Below, one piece after another: positions 32,965-42,289 of a stretch of DNA of 56,922 nucleotides. Every line of letters begins with the position of its first letter. Position 1 is the first letter of the stretch. The stretch spans positions 1 to 56,922 of the forward strand of contig JAZSMO010000010.1 in NCBI GenBank assembly GCA_045535935.1, written 5' to 3'. The notes under the pieces are model-generated. The model did not search any database. It saw only the letters and a program-made list of their open reading frames with translations, and had not been told where the DNA came from. The translations under genes were made by a program, and so were the position numbers. Origin of the DNA: SVFI01 sp045535935 (GTDB taxonomy: Bacteria > Bacillota > Clostridia > Lachnospirales > Lachnospiraceae).

Positions 32965-35163
32965 ATGTACGAGATGATTATTGGATTGCAAATACTTGCA
33001 ATTTTATTTGTTGTGGTTTCGCTGGTATATATGTTCCGCGTGGGATCAACCTACACGCAAAAATTGATGTTGTCATTTTTGGCTGCAACTTTGGTACATA
33101 ATGCAGGATATCTTCTAGAATTGATGTCCACTTCCATGAATGAAGCGCTGGCAGCTGTAAAAGTAGAATATCTGGGCAGCAGTATTGTGGCTGTCTTGTT
33201 TATGATGTTTATTTGTGACTACTGTGGAGCAAAAGGAAATATTGTTTTTGAAAGGTTCCTGTTGTTGTGCAGTTGTATTGTGATATTGCTTGTATGGACG
33301 ACTCCGATACACAAGTTTTATTATAAAAGTATAGAGTTTGTACAGGAGGGTGTTTATCCGCATTTGAAGTTGGAGTACGGATTGGGATTTTATATGTATA
33401 TACTTATGTGTATCGTTATTCCATGGGGAGTTTCGGTATGGATTTTATTTACATCCTCGAGAAATGCAGGAAAACGAAACAGTAAATTCCGATTTATCAG
33501 TGTAGGTGCAACGATTGCATTGTTTGTTTTAGCACTGTATGTTTTGGGAGTTTTTCCGGAAGGATATGATCCGACACCGTTGTCATTGTCGTTTATGTTT
33601 GCTGTACTGGTAGTGTTTGTCTGGAATCGAAAAGATTTTGACCTGACGAGAACGGCTACGGATACCGTTTTGGATTCTATCGGCGACGGAATGATTGTAT
33701 TGGATGAATCCCGGATGGTGTCGATGTACAATGCGGCGGCAAAGGAGATATTTCCGCAACTGGATATTCGTAAAAATATCAAAGAAATTTCAGGAGTTCC
33801 GTCAGATGTTTTAGAGGGGGATGGGAATATAAAATTTCAAATAGGCGAAAAGCACTATGAAGGCCGTTTTCAGACACTGACCGATTATGAGAATGCAGTG
33901 CGCGGTTATACTATCCTTGTTGTAGATGTGACAAGTACCTACGAATATATCGAAAAATTAAATGAGATGAGAGAGCAGGCCGAAAATGCAAATCAGGCGA
34001 AATCAAACTTCCTTGCCAATATGTCGCATGAAATCCGTACGCCGATGAATGCGATTATCGGTATGTGCGAATTGGTGCTGGAAGAAAGTCGCGGACGAAA
34101 ATTATATGACTATGCCCTTGATATTAAAACCGCAGCACTGAATCTGTTGTCCATTATCAATGATATTTTAGATTTATCTAAGGTAGAATCCGGGAAAATG
34201 GAATTGGTGGAAGATGATTATCAGATCCGTCAGCTGGTTAAGGATACGGCGAATCTGGTCAAGATTGTGGCGGCAAAAAAAGGACTTCGCATGGATGTTA
34301 ATTTGGATGAAAATTTGCCATGCGGTTATTATGGAGATGAAGGAAGAATCCGACAGATTCTTATTAATATTTTAAATAATGCAATAAAATTTACAAAAGA
34401 AGGAAGCGTTTCGCTTGATGTTTCCGGTGAATACATAGATAAAGAGCATGTGAAGTTACGGTTTGAAATTGAAGATACGGGAATCGGTATTAAAGAGGAA
34501 GACCTTCCGCGCATGTTTGAATCATTCCGTCAATTAGATATGAATCGCAACAAAAAAATAGAAGGAACAGGTTTGGGATTGTCTATCAGCAAACAGATGG
34601 TAGCCCTTATGGATGGCGAAATTCAAGTATCGAGTGAATACGGAAAAGGAACCTGTTTTTCTATTACAATTCCGCAGCGGGTGACCGACACAAGGACTGT
34701 GAAAGAGAATTCTGTTGATCAGCCGGAGGAAAAAGAGAAACCATTGCGTATGTTTGAGGCGGAGAATTATCACATTTTAGTGGTTGATGACAATCTTATC
34801 AATCGAAAAGTAGTCATCCAGATGTTGAAAGCATATAAGTTTCCTGTGGAACAGGCCACCTGCGGATCGGAAGCGATTGAACTGGTTGGAAAGAATAAGT
34901 ATCAGTTGATTTTTATGGATCATATGATGCCGGAGATGGATGGGATTGAAACTACCGGAATATTGCGCAGCGAGTATGCAGAAAATATGGAAGGAACCAT
35001 TGTTGTCGCACTGACTGCCAATGCTTTTGTGGGAGTCGAAGAACAATTTTTGAAAAATGGTTTTGATGACTTTTTGTCGAAACCGTTCCAGCATCCGCAG
35101 ATACATCAGATTTTGGATCGATGGGTTCCTGAAAGTGAAAAAAAATATACGGAAGACAAGTAA
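32965..35163 (+). CDS. Hybrid sensor histidine kinase with 7-TM N-terminus
   Basis: The ATG at 32965 follows GAGGGAG; the longer frame would run through the tRNA. The 732-residue protein has seven membrane segments (about residues 1-215) of the histidine-kinase 7TM type. A PAS-like domain (about 235-330) follows. The HisKA helix has NMSHEIRTPMNAIIGM (His near 353). The ATPase domain has ILINILNNAIKF, DTGIGIKEEDLPRMFESF and GTGLGLSISKQ. A C-terminal receiver domain carries HILVVDDN, IFMDHMMPEMDG with the acceptor Asp near 651, and KPF. The ligand is unknown. No output-regulator gene is next to it. Confidence 0.93.
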   Translation: MYEMIIGLQILAILFVVVSLVYMFRVGSTYTQKLMLSFLAATLVHNAGYLLELMSTSMNEALAAVKVEYLGSSIVAVLFMMFICDYCGAKGNIVFERFLLLCSCIVILLVWTTPIHKFYYKSIEFVQEGVYPHLKLEYGLGFYMYILMCIVIPWGVSVWILFTSSRNAGKRNSKFRFISVGATIALFVLALYVLGVFPEGYDPTPLSLSFMFAVLVVFVWNRKDFDLTRTATDTVLDSIGDGMIVLDESRMVSMYNAAAKEIFPQLDIRKNIKEISGVPSDVLEGDGNIKFQIGEKHYEGRFQTLTDYENAVRGYTILVVDVTSTYEYIEKLNEMREQAENANQAKSNFLANMSHEIRTPMNAIIGMCELVLEESRGRKLYDYALDIKTAALNLLSIINDILDLSKVESGKMELVEDDYQIRQLVKDTANLVKIVAAKKGLRMDVNLDENLPCGYYGDEGRIRQILINILNNAIKFTKEGSVSLDVSGEYIDKEHVKLRFEIEDTGIGIKEEDLPRMFESFRQLDMNRNKKIEGTGLGLSISKQMVALMDGEIQVSSEYGKGTCFSITIPQRVTDTRTVKENSVDQPEEKEKPLRMFEAENYHILVVDDNLINRKVVIQMLKAYKFPVEQATCGSEAIELVGKNKYQLIFMDHMMPEMDGIETTGILRSEYAENMEGTIVVALTANAFVGVEEQFLKNGFDDFLSKPFQHPQIHQILDRWVPESEKKYTEDK

Positions 35164-35187
35164 AAAGAAAACTTTGCCAAAAAACAG

Positions 35188-35216
35188 TTTACGCCCCGGT
35201 TTTATCGTGGTAGAAT
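35188..35216 (+). promoter_or_regulatory. Sigma-A promoter of the 142-residue gene
   Basis: TTTACG at 35188-35193 and TAGAAT at 35211-35216 are 17 bases apart, with TGG just before the -10 box as an extended element. The start codon is 36 bases downstream. Confidence 0.6.
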
Positions 35217-35251
35217 ATACCTAGTATTGGGCTTTTGGGAGGTTTTTATAT

Positions 35252-35680
35252 ATGAAAAAAGAGGTATTTAATCAGATTGTTGTAGATAATATTGATGCGA
35301 CTTTAGTGAGTGTTATTTTAAGTAACGGAATGAAACTCAGCAGAGATTTATTGATTGAAGGAAACAAAACGACAACAACACAGATTACATTTATTAAGAT
35401 TGAAGATACTTATGTTGCAGTCCGCAGAAAGATGGATGTCAGCTATGACTACAGCGGACAGATCAGAAAAGGAGATTCCGAATACGCAGATTTCTACATG
35501 GGATATGATGATATTGCAGCGCTTGAGTTCTTTGAGGAGGCTGTAAAGCAGGCACTGGATGAAAAGGCCAAAGCCGAGTCTGTTCCTCTTATGAATGAGG
35601 TACAGGAAGAGTATGTGGAGAAAGCGAAGAAAATCAATGAGGAAGATTCATTGTTCCTCAAGACGGCCGGTGATATTTAA
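35252..35680 (+). CDS. Conserved-looking cytoplasmic protein, unknown
   Basis: This 142-residue protein starts MKKEVFNQIVVDNIDATLVS after TGGGAGG. It has a beta-rich N-terminal half (residues 5-65, with TQITFIKIEDTYVAVRRKMD) and a helical acidic C-terminus (EFFEEAVKQALDEKAKAES). No signal peptide or membrane segment was seen, and I recognise no family. It has its own promoter and terminator and lies between a histidine kinase and an RND transporter. Neither neighbour gives a clear clue. Confidence 0.65.
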   Translation: MKKEVFNQIVVDNIDATLVSVILSNGMKLSRDLLIEGNKTTTTQITFIKIEDTYVAVRRKMDVSYDYSGQIRKGDSEYADFYMGYDDIAALEFFEEAVKQALDEKAKAESVPLMNEVQEEYVEKAKKINEEDSLFLKTAGDI

Positions 35681-35713
35681 GTCGGCTTTTGAAATGAATG
35701 AAAGTGATTTTTT

Positions 35714-35748
35714 ATGCGAAATGGGCAATGCCCATTTCGTATTGTTTT
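35714..35748 (+). terminator. Terminator after the 142-residue gene
   Basis: A 10-bp perfect stem CGAAATGGGC/GCCCATTTCG, extended by three more pairs, has a short AAT loop and is followed by TGTTTTG. It separates this gene from the transporter gene. Confidence 0.85.
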
Positions 35749-35775
35749 GTTTAAAAGATATAAAGAAAGTATAAA
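35747..35775 (+). promoter_or_regulatory. Candidate promoter of the RND transporter gene
   Basis: TTGTTT at 35747-35752 and TATAAA at 35770-35775 are 17 bases apart, 35 bases before the start codon. The region is AT-rich, so chance is possible. Confidence 0.4.
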
Positions 35776-35809
35776 AAGTATTAAAGAAAAATAAACAGGA
35801 GAGAGAATT

Positions 35810-38800
35810 ATGTCAAAGTTTAGTGTGAAAAGACCATTCACAGTGTTGGTGGCAGTCGTGATGCTGATTGTGCTCGGTATTGTCAGCTTTACCAAATTGA
35901 CGACGGATCTGCTTCCGACAATCAGTATTCCGTATGTTATGGTCATAACCACATATCCGGGAGCTTCGCCGGAGCGGGTGGAAAGTGATGTGACACAGGT
36001 GCTTGAGTCTGCGCTCGGTACGGTCAACGGCGTAGAAAATGTGTCCAGTGTTTCTTACGAAAATTATAGTATGGTGACGCTTGAGTTCGCGGATGAAACC
36101 AATATGGACAGTGCGATGGTTAAGTTGTCCACACAGGTAAATCAGATTGAACTTCCTGAGAATGTCGGGACACCTTCTCTCATGGAGATTTCTCCGGATA
36201 TGATGGCGACTATGTATCTTGCGGTGGATTATGACGGCGGGGATATCTATGATCTGACAAGCTTTGTCGATGAGACCGTGATTCCGCATATGGAACGCCA
36301 GAATGGCGTTGCCAGTGTTACGGCGACGGGTATGGTAGAAGAATCGGTTGAGATCCGTCTGGATAAAAAGAAAATAGATAAATTAAATGCGAAGGTTTTA
36401 GGTATTGCCACAGATAAGCTGGATGAAGCACAGGAAGAGCTTGATGATGCGAGAGCGGAACTTAGCGATGCAGAGTCAGAGCTTGAAAGCGGTAAAAATA
36501 AGCTGAAAGATGAACAGGACGCAACGACGGAGGAATTGGCCAAATATAGTAAGCAGTTAGATGAGGCAATGGCGACCAAAGCAGCGTATGCGGCGATCCT
36601 TGTCGGACTTGAGACGGATAAGATTGCCTTGGAGGCGGAACTTAAGGCTTATAAGGATAATAAGGTTACAAAAACATACAAACAGATGAATGAGGCTTTT
36701 GCGACTGCCAAGGCTACGGTTCAGGCGCCGGAAACGTACAAAGCCATTTATGATGCAGCGTATGCGCAGATTCGTATTGCTGCGGTTCAGCAGGCTCTCA
36801 GTGCAGCGGGAATGACCAATGTTACGGTGGACGCTACCAATGTGGAATCTTATCTTGCCATGCTCGGTCCGGATGCAGCTGCGTCCATCCATGCGGCAGC
36901 AGATGAAAATGCAAAGAAGGTGGCGGATGAACAAATCCAGACACAGCTTGCAGGCATTCCAAACGATGTCAAAGATGCTATTGATCATCCGGATAAGTTA
37001 GAAGCGTTCCGCAATATGCTGAAGGCACAGGGACAGGAAGAAGCTGCAAAGAATATGACAAAAAAGAATTTGAAGCAGCTTTACGATATTGTAGAAACGC
37101 GTATTCCTCAGATAAAAACAGAACTGGCGAATCTAGAAATTGAGATTGCAGCGACGAAGGAGATTAATAAAAAGATTGAGGAATCCATTGCCGAGGCGGA
37201 GGCAGCCTATGAGCAGGTGGAAGCAGGAAAGATGACAGCGGCAGCTTCCTTCGGTGCATACACTGCACAGATGGAATCCGGGCTGGCTTCCATCGAAGAG
37301 GGAAAAAACCAGATGGAGCAGGCACAGGAGCAGCTGGATGAAAGCAGAGAGGCAGCTTTGAAAAGTGCCAATATGGATGCACTGTTGTCGCTGGAGACAT
37401 TATCACAGCTGATCGCAGCGCAGAATTTCTCCATGCCGGCCGGCTACATTGATAATGGGGACGATACCCAGGTGCTTGTAAAGATCGGGGAAGAGTTTGA
37501 GAGTGTAGAACAGATTGAAAATATGATCCTCTGTAAGATCGACAAGATCGGCGATGTGCGGATCAGTGATGTGGCTACGGTTACAGTGATCGATAATGCA
37601 GATGACAGCTATGCCAAATTAAACGGCAACGATGCAGTCATTTTAAGTGTAATGAAATCCAGTACAGCAGGTACATCCGCGGTATCGGAGACATTAAAGG
37701 AAGCAATCGAAGAACTGGAAAAAGAGTACGTAGGTCTTCATATGACACCGCTGATGGATCAGGGGGATTATATCGGATTAATCATTGATTCCGTGCTTTC
37801 CAACCTGATTTGGGGTGCGCTTCTTGCCATCATCGTACTTGCGATATTCCTGAAGGATTACAAGCCGACATTGGTTGTTGCCTTCAGTATTCCGATGAGT
37901 GTGCTGTTTGCCATTGTACTTATGTACTTTTCAGATATTACAATGAATATGCTGTCTTTGTCGGGTCTTGCTCTGGGTGTAGGTATGTTGGTAGACAACT
38001 CGATTGTGGTCATTGAGAATATATATCGACTCAGAAACAAAGGAGTACCGGCAGCGAGAGCGGCCGTAATGGGAGCCAAGCAGGTATCCGGAGCGATTGC
38101 GGCATCAACCTTGACGACCATCTGTGTATTCCTTCCGATTGTGTTTACGACCGGTCTTACGAGACAGCTGTTTACGGATATGGCGCTCACTATTGCCTAT
38201 AGTTTGGTTGCCAGCTTGATTGTGGCACTTACGTTTGTGCCATGTATGAGTGCGACTGTATTGAAAGAAGCAAACGAAAAGAGCCACAAATGGTTTGACA
38301 AGATGATCGAGCTGTATGAGAAAGCTATCCGTTTCTGTCTTAAGGTGAAGATTGCACCTATGGTAGTTGCTATCGTCCTTTTAGTATTCTGTATTGTCAG
38401 GGTACTCAACACCGGTATGGTCCTTCTTCCGTCTATGGGCGGAAATCAGATGAGCATGAATATGACTGTTCCGGAGGAGTGGGAAATAGAAGAAGGCTAT
38501 GCGGCAGCAGATGACCTGATGGAAAAAATCAGTGCCATTGACGGTATTGAAACCGTAGGTATCATGTCCGGCGGCGGCAGCGGTGATATGCTGATGTCTT
38601 CCGGCAGTAACAAGGATTTTTCGTTCTTCCTCATCTTAGATGATGCGACCGGTAAAGACAACAATGTGGTAGCAGAGAAACTGGAAGCGATCATGCAGGA
38701 CGGATATGCGGATACCGAGTATACAATCGCAACCTCCAATATGGATATTTCGGCGCTGATGAGCAGCGGACTTCAGATTAATGTGTACGGAGAAGATACC

Positions 38801-39907
38801 GACCGGATTCTTGAAGTGAGCAACGATATGGTTTCTCTTCTGGAAGGGGTTAAAGGATTTGAAAATGTAACCAACGGACAGGAAGAAGCCGACAGACAGC
38901 TGGAGATTACCATCGACAAAGATAAAGCAATGCGTCACGGTTTGACTGTGGCACAGATTTTTATGGAGATTGCCGGTCAGCTGACGACAGAAGCAGATGT
39001 TACGACGCTGAATACAGAGGGCAGCAAATATCAGGTGACTGTCATCAATGAGACGAAAAAGATTACCGAAGACAATCTGATGGACTATGAATTTACGGTA
39101 AAAGCCACAGATGATGACGGCAAAGAAGTTGAGGAAGTGCATAAACTCAGCGAATTTGCGCAGGTTTCAGAAGGCGAGAGTATCGCCCGGATTTCCCGTG
39201 TGAATCAGGAAAGATATATGAGGGTTTCTGCAGAGACAATGGATGGTTATAATACGACATTACTCTCCAGACAGGTGGAGGATAAGCTGGCAAAATATCA
39301 AGTGCCGGACGGTATCCGTGTGGAGATTGCCGGAGAGAGTACAGAGGTTATGAGTATGATGGAAGATATGCTTCTCATGATCCTTCTTGCCGTTATATTT
39401 ATCTATCTGATCATGGTGGCACAGTTCCAAAGTCTTCTGTCGCCGTTTATTGTACTCTTTACGATTCCGTTGGCATTTACGGGCGGTTTCCTGGGGCTGA
39501 TGTTTACGGGAGAGGATCTTTCGATGATCGCCATGATGGGATTCCTTGTATTGGCCGGTGTCGTTGTTAACAACGGTATCGTGTTCGTGGATTATACCAA
39601 CCAGCTTCGCCTCGCAGGTATGGAAAAGCATGAGGCGCTTGTGGAGACAGGAAAGACTCGTATGAGACCGATCCTTATGACGGCACTTACCACAATCCTT
39701 GCAATGATGACCATGGCACTTTCCAGAGATGCATCTGCAGTGATGAGCCGTGGTATGGTGATCGTAACGATCGGAGGGCTTGCTTATGCAACGCTCATGA
39801 CATTGTTTATTATCCCGATCATGTATGATGTTCTTTTCCGAAGAGAAATCAAAGAAGTAGATATCGGTGATGAGGATGATTTCAGTGATTTGGGCGGTCC
39901 GGTATAA
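35810..39907 (+). CDS. RND-family efflux transporter with large coiled-coil insertion
   Basis: The 1365-residue protein is an AcrB/HAE1-type permease. It has an N-terminal membrane helix, porter domain motifs (PGASPERVESDVTQVLE), the first membrane block (residues about 660-890, with LSGLALGVGMLVDNSIVVIE) and a second half of the same layout ending in FIIPIMYDVLFRR. Between about residues 197 and 525 there is an insert of some 330 residues, rich in Ala, Glu and Lys heptads such as LDEAQEELDDARAELSDAES and GKNQMEQAQEQLDES. It is not part of normal family members (about 1050 residues). It may form a long extracellular hairpin replacing a membrane-fusion partner. AGGAGAG precedes the ATG. Confidence 0.9.
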   Translation: MSKFSVKRPFTVLVAVVMLIVLGIVSFTKLTTDLLPTISIPYVMVITTYPGASPERVESDVTQVLESALGTVNGVENVSSVSYENYSMVTLEFADETNMDSAMVKLSTQVNQIELPENVGTPSLMEISPDMMATMYLAVDYDGGDIYDLTSFVDETVIPHMERQNGVASVTATGMVEESVEIRLDKKKIDKLNAKVLGIATDKLDEAQEELDDARAELSDAESELESGKNKLKDEQDATTEELAKYSKQLDEAMATKAAYAAILVGLETDKIALEAELKAYKDNKVTKTYKQMNEAFATAKATVQAPETYKAIYDAAYAQIRIAAVQQALSAAGMTNVTVDATNVESYLAMLGPDAAASIHAAADENAKKVADEQIQTQLAGIPNDVKDAIDHPDKLEAFRNMLKAQGQEEAAKNMTKKNLKQLYDIVETRIPQIKTELANLEIEIAATKEINKKIEESIAEAEAAYEQVEAGKMTAAASFGAYTAQMESGLASIEEGKNQMEQAQEQLDESREAALKSANMDALLSLETLSQLIAAQNFSMPAGYIDNGDDTQVLVKIGEEFESVEQIENMILCKIDKIGDVRISDVATVTVIDNADDSYAKLNGNDAVILSVMKSSTAGTSAVSETLKEAIEELEKEYVGLHMTPLMDQGDYIGLIIDSVLSNLIWGALLAIIVLAIFLKDYKPTLVVAFSIPMSVLFAIVLMYFSDITMNMLSLSGLALGVGMLVDNSIVVIENIYRLRNKGVPAARAAVMGAKQVSGAIAASTLTTICVFLPIVFTTGLTRQLFTDMALTIAYSLVASLIVALTFVPCMSATVLKEANEKSHKWFDKMIELYEKAIRFCLKVKIAPMVVAIVLLVFCIVRVLNTGMVLLPSMGGNQMSMNMTVPEEWEIEEGYAAADDLMEKISAIDGIETVGIMSGGGSGDMLMSSGSNKDFSFFLILDDATGKDNNVVAEKLEAIMQDGYADTEYTIATSNMDISALMSSGLQINVYGEDTDRILEVSNDMVSLLEGVKGFENVTNGQEEADRQLEITIDKDKAMRHGLTVAQIFMEIAGQLTTEADVTTLNTEGSKYQVTVINETKKITEDNLMDYEFTVKATDDDGKEVEEVHKLSEFAQVSEGESIARISRVNQERYMRVSAETMDGYNTTLLSRQVEDKLAKYQVPDGIRVEIAGESTEVMSMMEDMLLMILLAVIFIYLIMVAQFQSLLSPFIVLFTIPLAFTGGFLGLMFTGEDLSMIAMMGFLVLAGVVVNNGIVFVDYTNQLRLAGMEKHEALVETGKTRMRPILMTALTTILAMMTMALSRDASAVMSRGMVIVTIGGLAYATLMTLFIIPIMYDVLFRREIKEVDIGDEDDFSDLGGPV

Positions 39908-39943
39908 AAGATAAGAGAAATGTGAAAAAATGCGTGCAAACGC

Positions 39944-39972
39944 TTGCATTTCGGCATTCAGAGTGCTATACT
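39944..39972 (+). promoter_or_regulatory. Sigma-A promoter of the nusA-infB operon
   Basis: TTGCAT at 39944-39949 and TATACT at 39967-39972 are 17 bases apart. Transcription would start near 39979, leaving a leader of about 74 bases that contains the hairpin at 39998-40027. Confidence 0.8.
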
Positions 39973-39997
39973 GACTAAAGTGATAATATGAAATGAT

Positions 39998-40027
39998 AAA
40001 AGAGTGGGCTTGCAAGTCCACTCTTTT
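39998..40027 (+). terminator. Terminator-like hairpin in the rimP-nusA leader
   Basis: AAAAGAGTGGGCTT pairs with AAGTCCACTCTTTT (14 bp, one G-U) around a very small loop, ending in TTTT. It lies between the promoter and rimP. It could act as an attenuator for control of the operon by NusA or RNA polymerase. Confidence 0.65.
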
Positions 40028-40052
40028 ACATTGTGGAAGGACAGGTGAACGA

Positions 40053-40517
40053 ATGTCAAAACGTGACAACTATGAAAGTCGTGCAGAACAGCTTCTTCAG
40101 CCTATCGTGACGGAGAATGCCTTTGAACTGGTGGATGTGGAGTATGTAAAGGAAGGTAGCAACTGGTATCTTCGCGCATACATTGACAAACCAGGAGGGA
40201 TTACCATCGATGACTGCGAATTGGTGAGCAGAGCATTTTCCGAGCAGCTGGACAAAGAAGATTTTATCGAGGATTCCTATATTATGGAAGTGAGTAGTCC
40301 GGGGCTTCTCAGACCGCTCAAAAAAGATAAGGATTTTGCACGGTACATGGAAAAAGCCATTGAGCTGAAAACTTACAAAATGATCGATAAGTCTAAGGAC
40401 TTTGAAGGTATATTAAAAGCGTATGACAAAGAAAGTATCACTATTGAGACAGACAGCGGTGAGAAAAAATTTGCAAGAGCGGATCTGGCACTGGTGCGCC
40501 CGCATATTGAGTTTTAA
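40053..40517 (+). CDS. rimP: Ribosome maturation factor RimP
   Basis: The ATG at 40053 follows AGGACAGGTG; the longer open frame starts inside the leader hairpin. The 154-residue protein has the normal length and shows ELVDVEYVKEGSNWYLRAYI, DCELVSRAFSEQLD and IMEVSSPGLLRPL, the RimP signature. It assists 30S maturation. It is the first gene of the rimP-nusA-ylxR-ylxQ-infB-rbfA-nrnA-truB-ribF operon. Confidence 0.96.
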   Translation: MSKRDNYESRAEQLLQPIVTENAFELVDVEYVKEGSNWYLRAYIDKPGGITIDDCELVSRAFSEQLDKEDFIEDSYIMEVSSPGLLRPLKKDKDFARYMEKAIELKTYKMIDKSKDFEGILKAYDKESITIETDSGEKKFARADLALVRPHIEF

Positions 40518-40535
40518 TTAGGAGGAAAAAGGAAA

Positions 40536-41675
40536 ATGAACAAGGAATTAATGACAGCACTCGACATGTTGGAAAAGGAGAAAGAGATCAGCAAAGAAAC
40601 ATTATTTGAAGCGATCGAAAATTCGTTGATGACAGCATGCAAAAATCACTTCGGTAAGGCGGACAACATTACCGTGACCATCGATCGTGAAACATGTGAT
40701 TACAAAGTGATCGCTGAGAAAGAAGTGGTTGCTACAGCGGAAGAAGTGGAAGATGCATGTCTGCAGATCGCACTTTCGGATGCACTGAAATACAGCAAGA
40801 AAGCCAAAGTGGGTGAGAACGTTTCCGTTAAGATTGAATCCAAGGAGTTTGGACGTATCGCTGCCCAGAATGCAAAGAATGTAATTTTGCAGAAGATCAG
40901 AGAAGAAGAAAGAAGCGTTATCTATAACCAGTATTTTGAAAAAGAAAAAGATATCATGACAGGTATCGTACAGAGATATATCGGAAAGAACATCAGCATC
41001 GACCTCGGAAAAGCGGAAGCACTTCTCAACGAGAACGAGCAGGTGAAGACAGAACATTTCAAACCGACCGACAGAATTAAGGTATATATTCTCGAAGTAA
41101 AGAATACAACAAAAGGAGCGCGTATTTTAGTGAGCCGTACGCATCCGGAGCTTGTAAAGCGTTTGTTTGAGGCGGAAGTGGCAGAAATCGCCGACGGAAC
41201 TGTTGAGATCAAAGCCATTGCCCGTGAGGCGGGAAGCCGTACAAAGATGGCGGTTTGGAGCGACAACCCGAACGTGGATCCGGTAGGAGCATGTGTCGGA
41301 ATGAACGGTTCCCGTGTCAATACGATTGTAGATGAGCTTCGCGGTGAAAAGATTGACATTATCAACTGGGATGAAAACCCGGGTAACTTGATTCAGAATG
41401 CTTTATCTCCGGCCAAGATCGTAGCAGTATTTGCCGATCCGGATGAAAAGACAGCGAAAGTTGTGGTACCGGATTACCAGCTTTCCCTTGCCATCGGTAA
41501 AGAGGGACAGAATGCAAGACTTGCAGCGAGACTGACCGGATACAAGATTGATATCAAGAGCGAAACTCAGGCGAAAGATGCTCCTGGATTCCGCTATGAA
41601 GATTATATGGATGAATATGAGGACGGCGAGTACGAAGAATATGAAGAATATTCCGAGGAAGGCTACGAAGAATAG
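40536..41675 (+). CDS. nusA: Transcription termination/antitermination protein NusA
   Basis: The 379-residue protein has the N-terminal RNA-polymerase-binding domain and an S1 domain (about 135-200). Two KH domains follow (ACVGMNGSRVNTIVDELRGE near 250, then LSLAIGKEGQNARLAARLTG near 315). The C-terminal tail is a very acidic Glu/Tyr stretch (YEEYEEYSEEGYEE) rather than the extra repeats of E. coli NusA. It binds RNA polymerase and affects pausing, termination and antitermination. AGGAGG precedes the ATG. Confidence 0.97.
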   Translation: MNKELMTALDMLEKEKEISKETLFEAIENSLMTACKNHFGKADNITVTIDRETCDYKVIAEKEVVATAEEVEDACLQIALSDALKYSKKAKVGENVSVKIESKEFGRIAAQNAKNVILQKIREEERSVIYNQYFEKEKDIMTGIVQRYIGKNISIDLGKAEALLNENEQVKTEHFKPTDRIKVYILEVKNTTKGARILVSRTHPELVKRLFEAEVAEIADGTVEIKAIAREAGSRTKMAVWSDNPNVDPVGACVGMNGSRVNTIVDELRGEKIDIINWDENPGNLIQNALSPAKIVAVFADPDEKTAKVVVPDYQLSLAIGKEGQNARLAARLTGYKIDIKSETQAKDAPGFRYEDYMDEYEDGEYEEYEEYSEEGYEE

Positions 41676-41683
41676 AGGTTTAT

Positions 41684-41953
41684 ATGGGTAAAAAAATACC
41701 ACTCAGACAATGCGTCGGCTGTGGAGAGATGAAGGCAAAAAAAGAAATGATGCGTGTCATCAAAACACCGGAAGACGAAATTGTTCTGGATTTGACCGGA
41801 AAGAAAAACGGAAGAGGTGCTTACCTTTGCAAGCAGGAGGAATGTTTGCAGAAGGCTGTAAAAAGCAAGGGTTTGGAGCGCTCTTTCAAAATGAGTATCG
41901 ACAAGTCGATTTACGAAAAACTTCAAAAGGAGTATGAGGGAAACATTGAATAA
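41684..41953 (+). CDS. ylxR: YlxR family RNA-binding protein
   Basis: The 89-residue protein has the YlxR (DUF448) pattern: PLRQCVGCGEMKAKKEMMRV at the start, GRGAYLC in the middle and a basic helical end. The family binds RNA and lies between nusA and infB in many Gram-positives. It is very near nusA (8 bases) and overlaps the next gene. Exact function is not settled. Confidence 0.9.
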   Translation: MGKKIPLRQCVGCGEMKAKKEMMRVIKTPEDEIVLDLTGKKNGRGAYLCKQEECLQKAVKSKGLERSFKMSIDKSIYEKLQKEYEGNIE

Positions 41954-42275
41954 TACAGATCCAGTGAAAAAAAAGATCTTTTCCATGATCGGCCTTGCGA
42001 CAAGAGCCGGGAAAACAGTCAGCGGAGAATTTGCAACAGAGAAGTCGGTAAAGTCCTTTCAGGCGGAGCTGGTGATTGTTGCGGAGGATGCTTCAGACAA
42101 TACAAAAAAGCTTTTTAAAGACAAAAGCAGTTTTTACGAAGTTCCCTGTTATGTGTTTGGGGTCAAGGAAGAACTTGGCCATGCAATGGGAAAAGAAATG
42201 CGGGCATCTCTCGCGGTGACAGATTTCGGATTCGCACAGTCGATCCGTAAATTACTTGACGAGACACAAAATTAG
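41946..42275 (+). CDS. ylxQ: YlxQ, L7Ae-like RNA-binding protein
   Basis: The likely start is the TTG at 41946, overlapping the ylxR stop and with GAGGG before it; the ATG at 41934 is too close to its AAGGAG site. About 109 residues show KIFSMIGLATRAGKTVSGEF and LVIVAEDASDNTKKLF, the L7Ae/L30e fold of kink-turn binding proteins. It lies between ylxR and infB as in Bacillus. AT base use is like its neighbours. Confidence 0.85.
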   Translation: MNNTDPVKKKIFSMIGLATRAGKTVSGEFATEKSVKSFQAELVIVAEDASDNTKKLFKDKSSFYEVPCYVFGVKEELGHAMGKEMRASLAVTDFGFAQSIRKLLDETQN

Positions 42276-42289
42276 ACGGAGGTAGTAAG

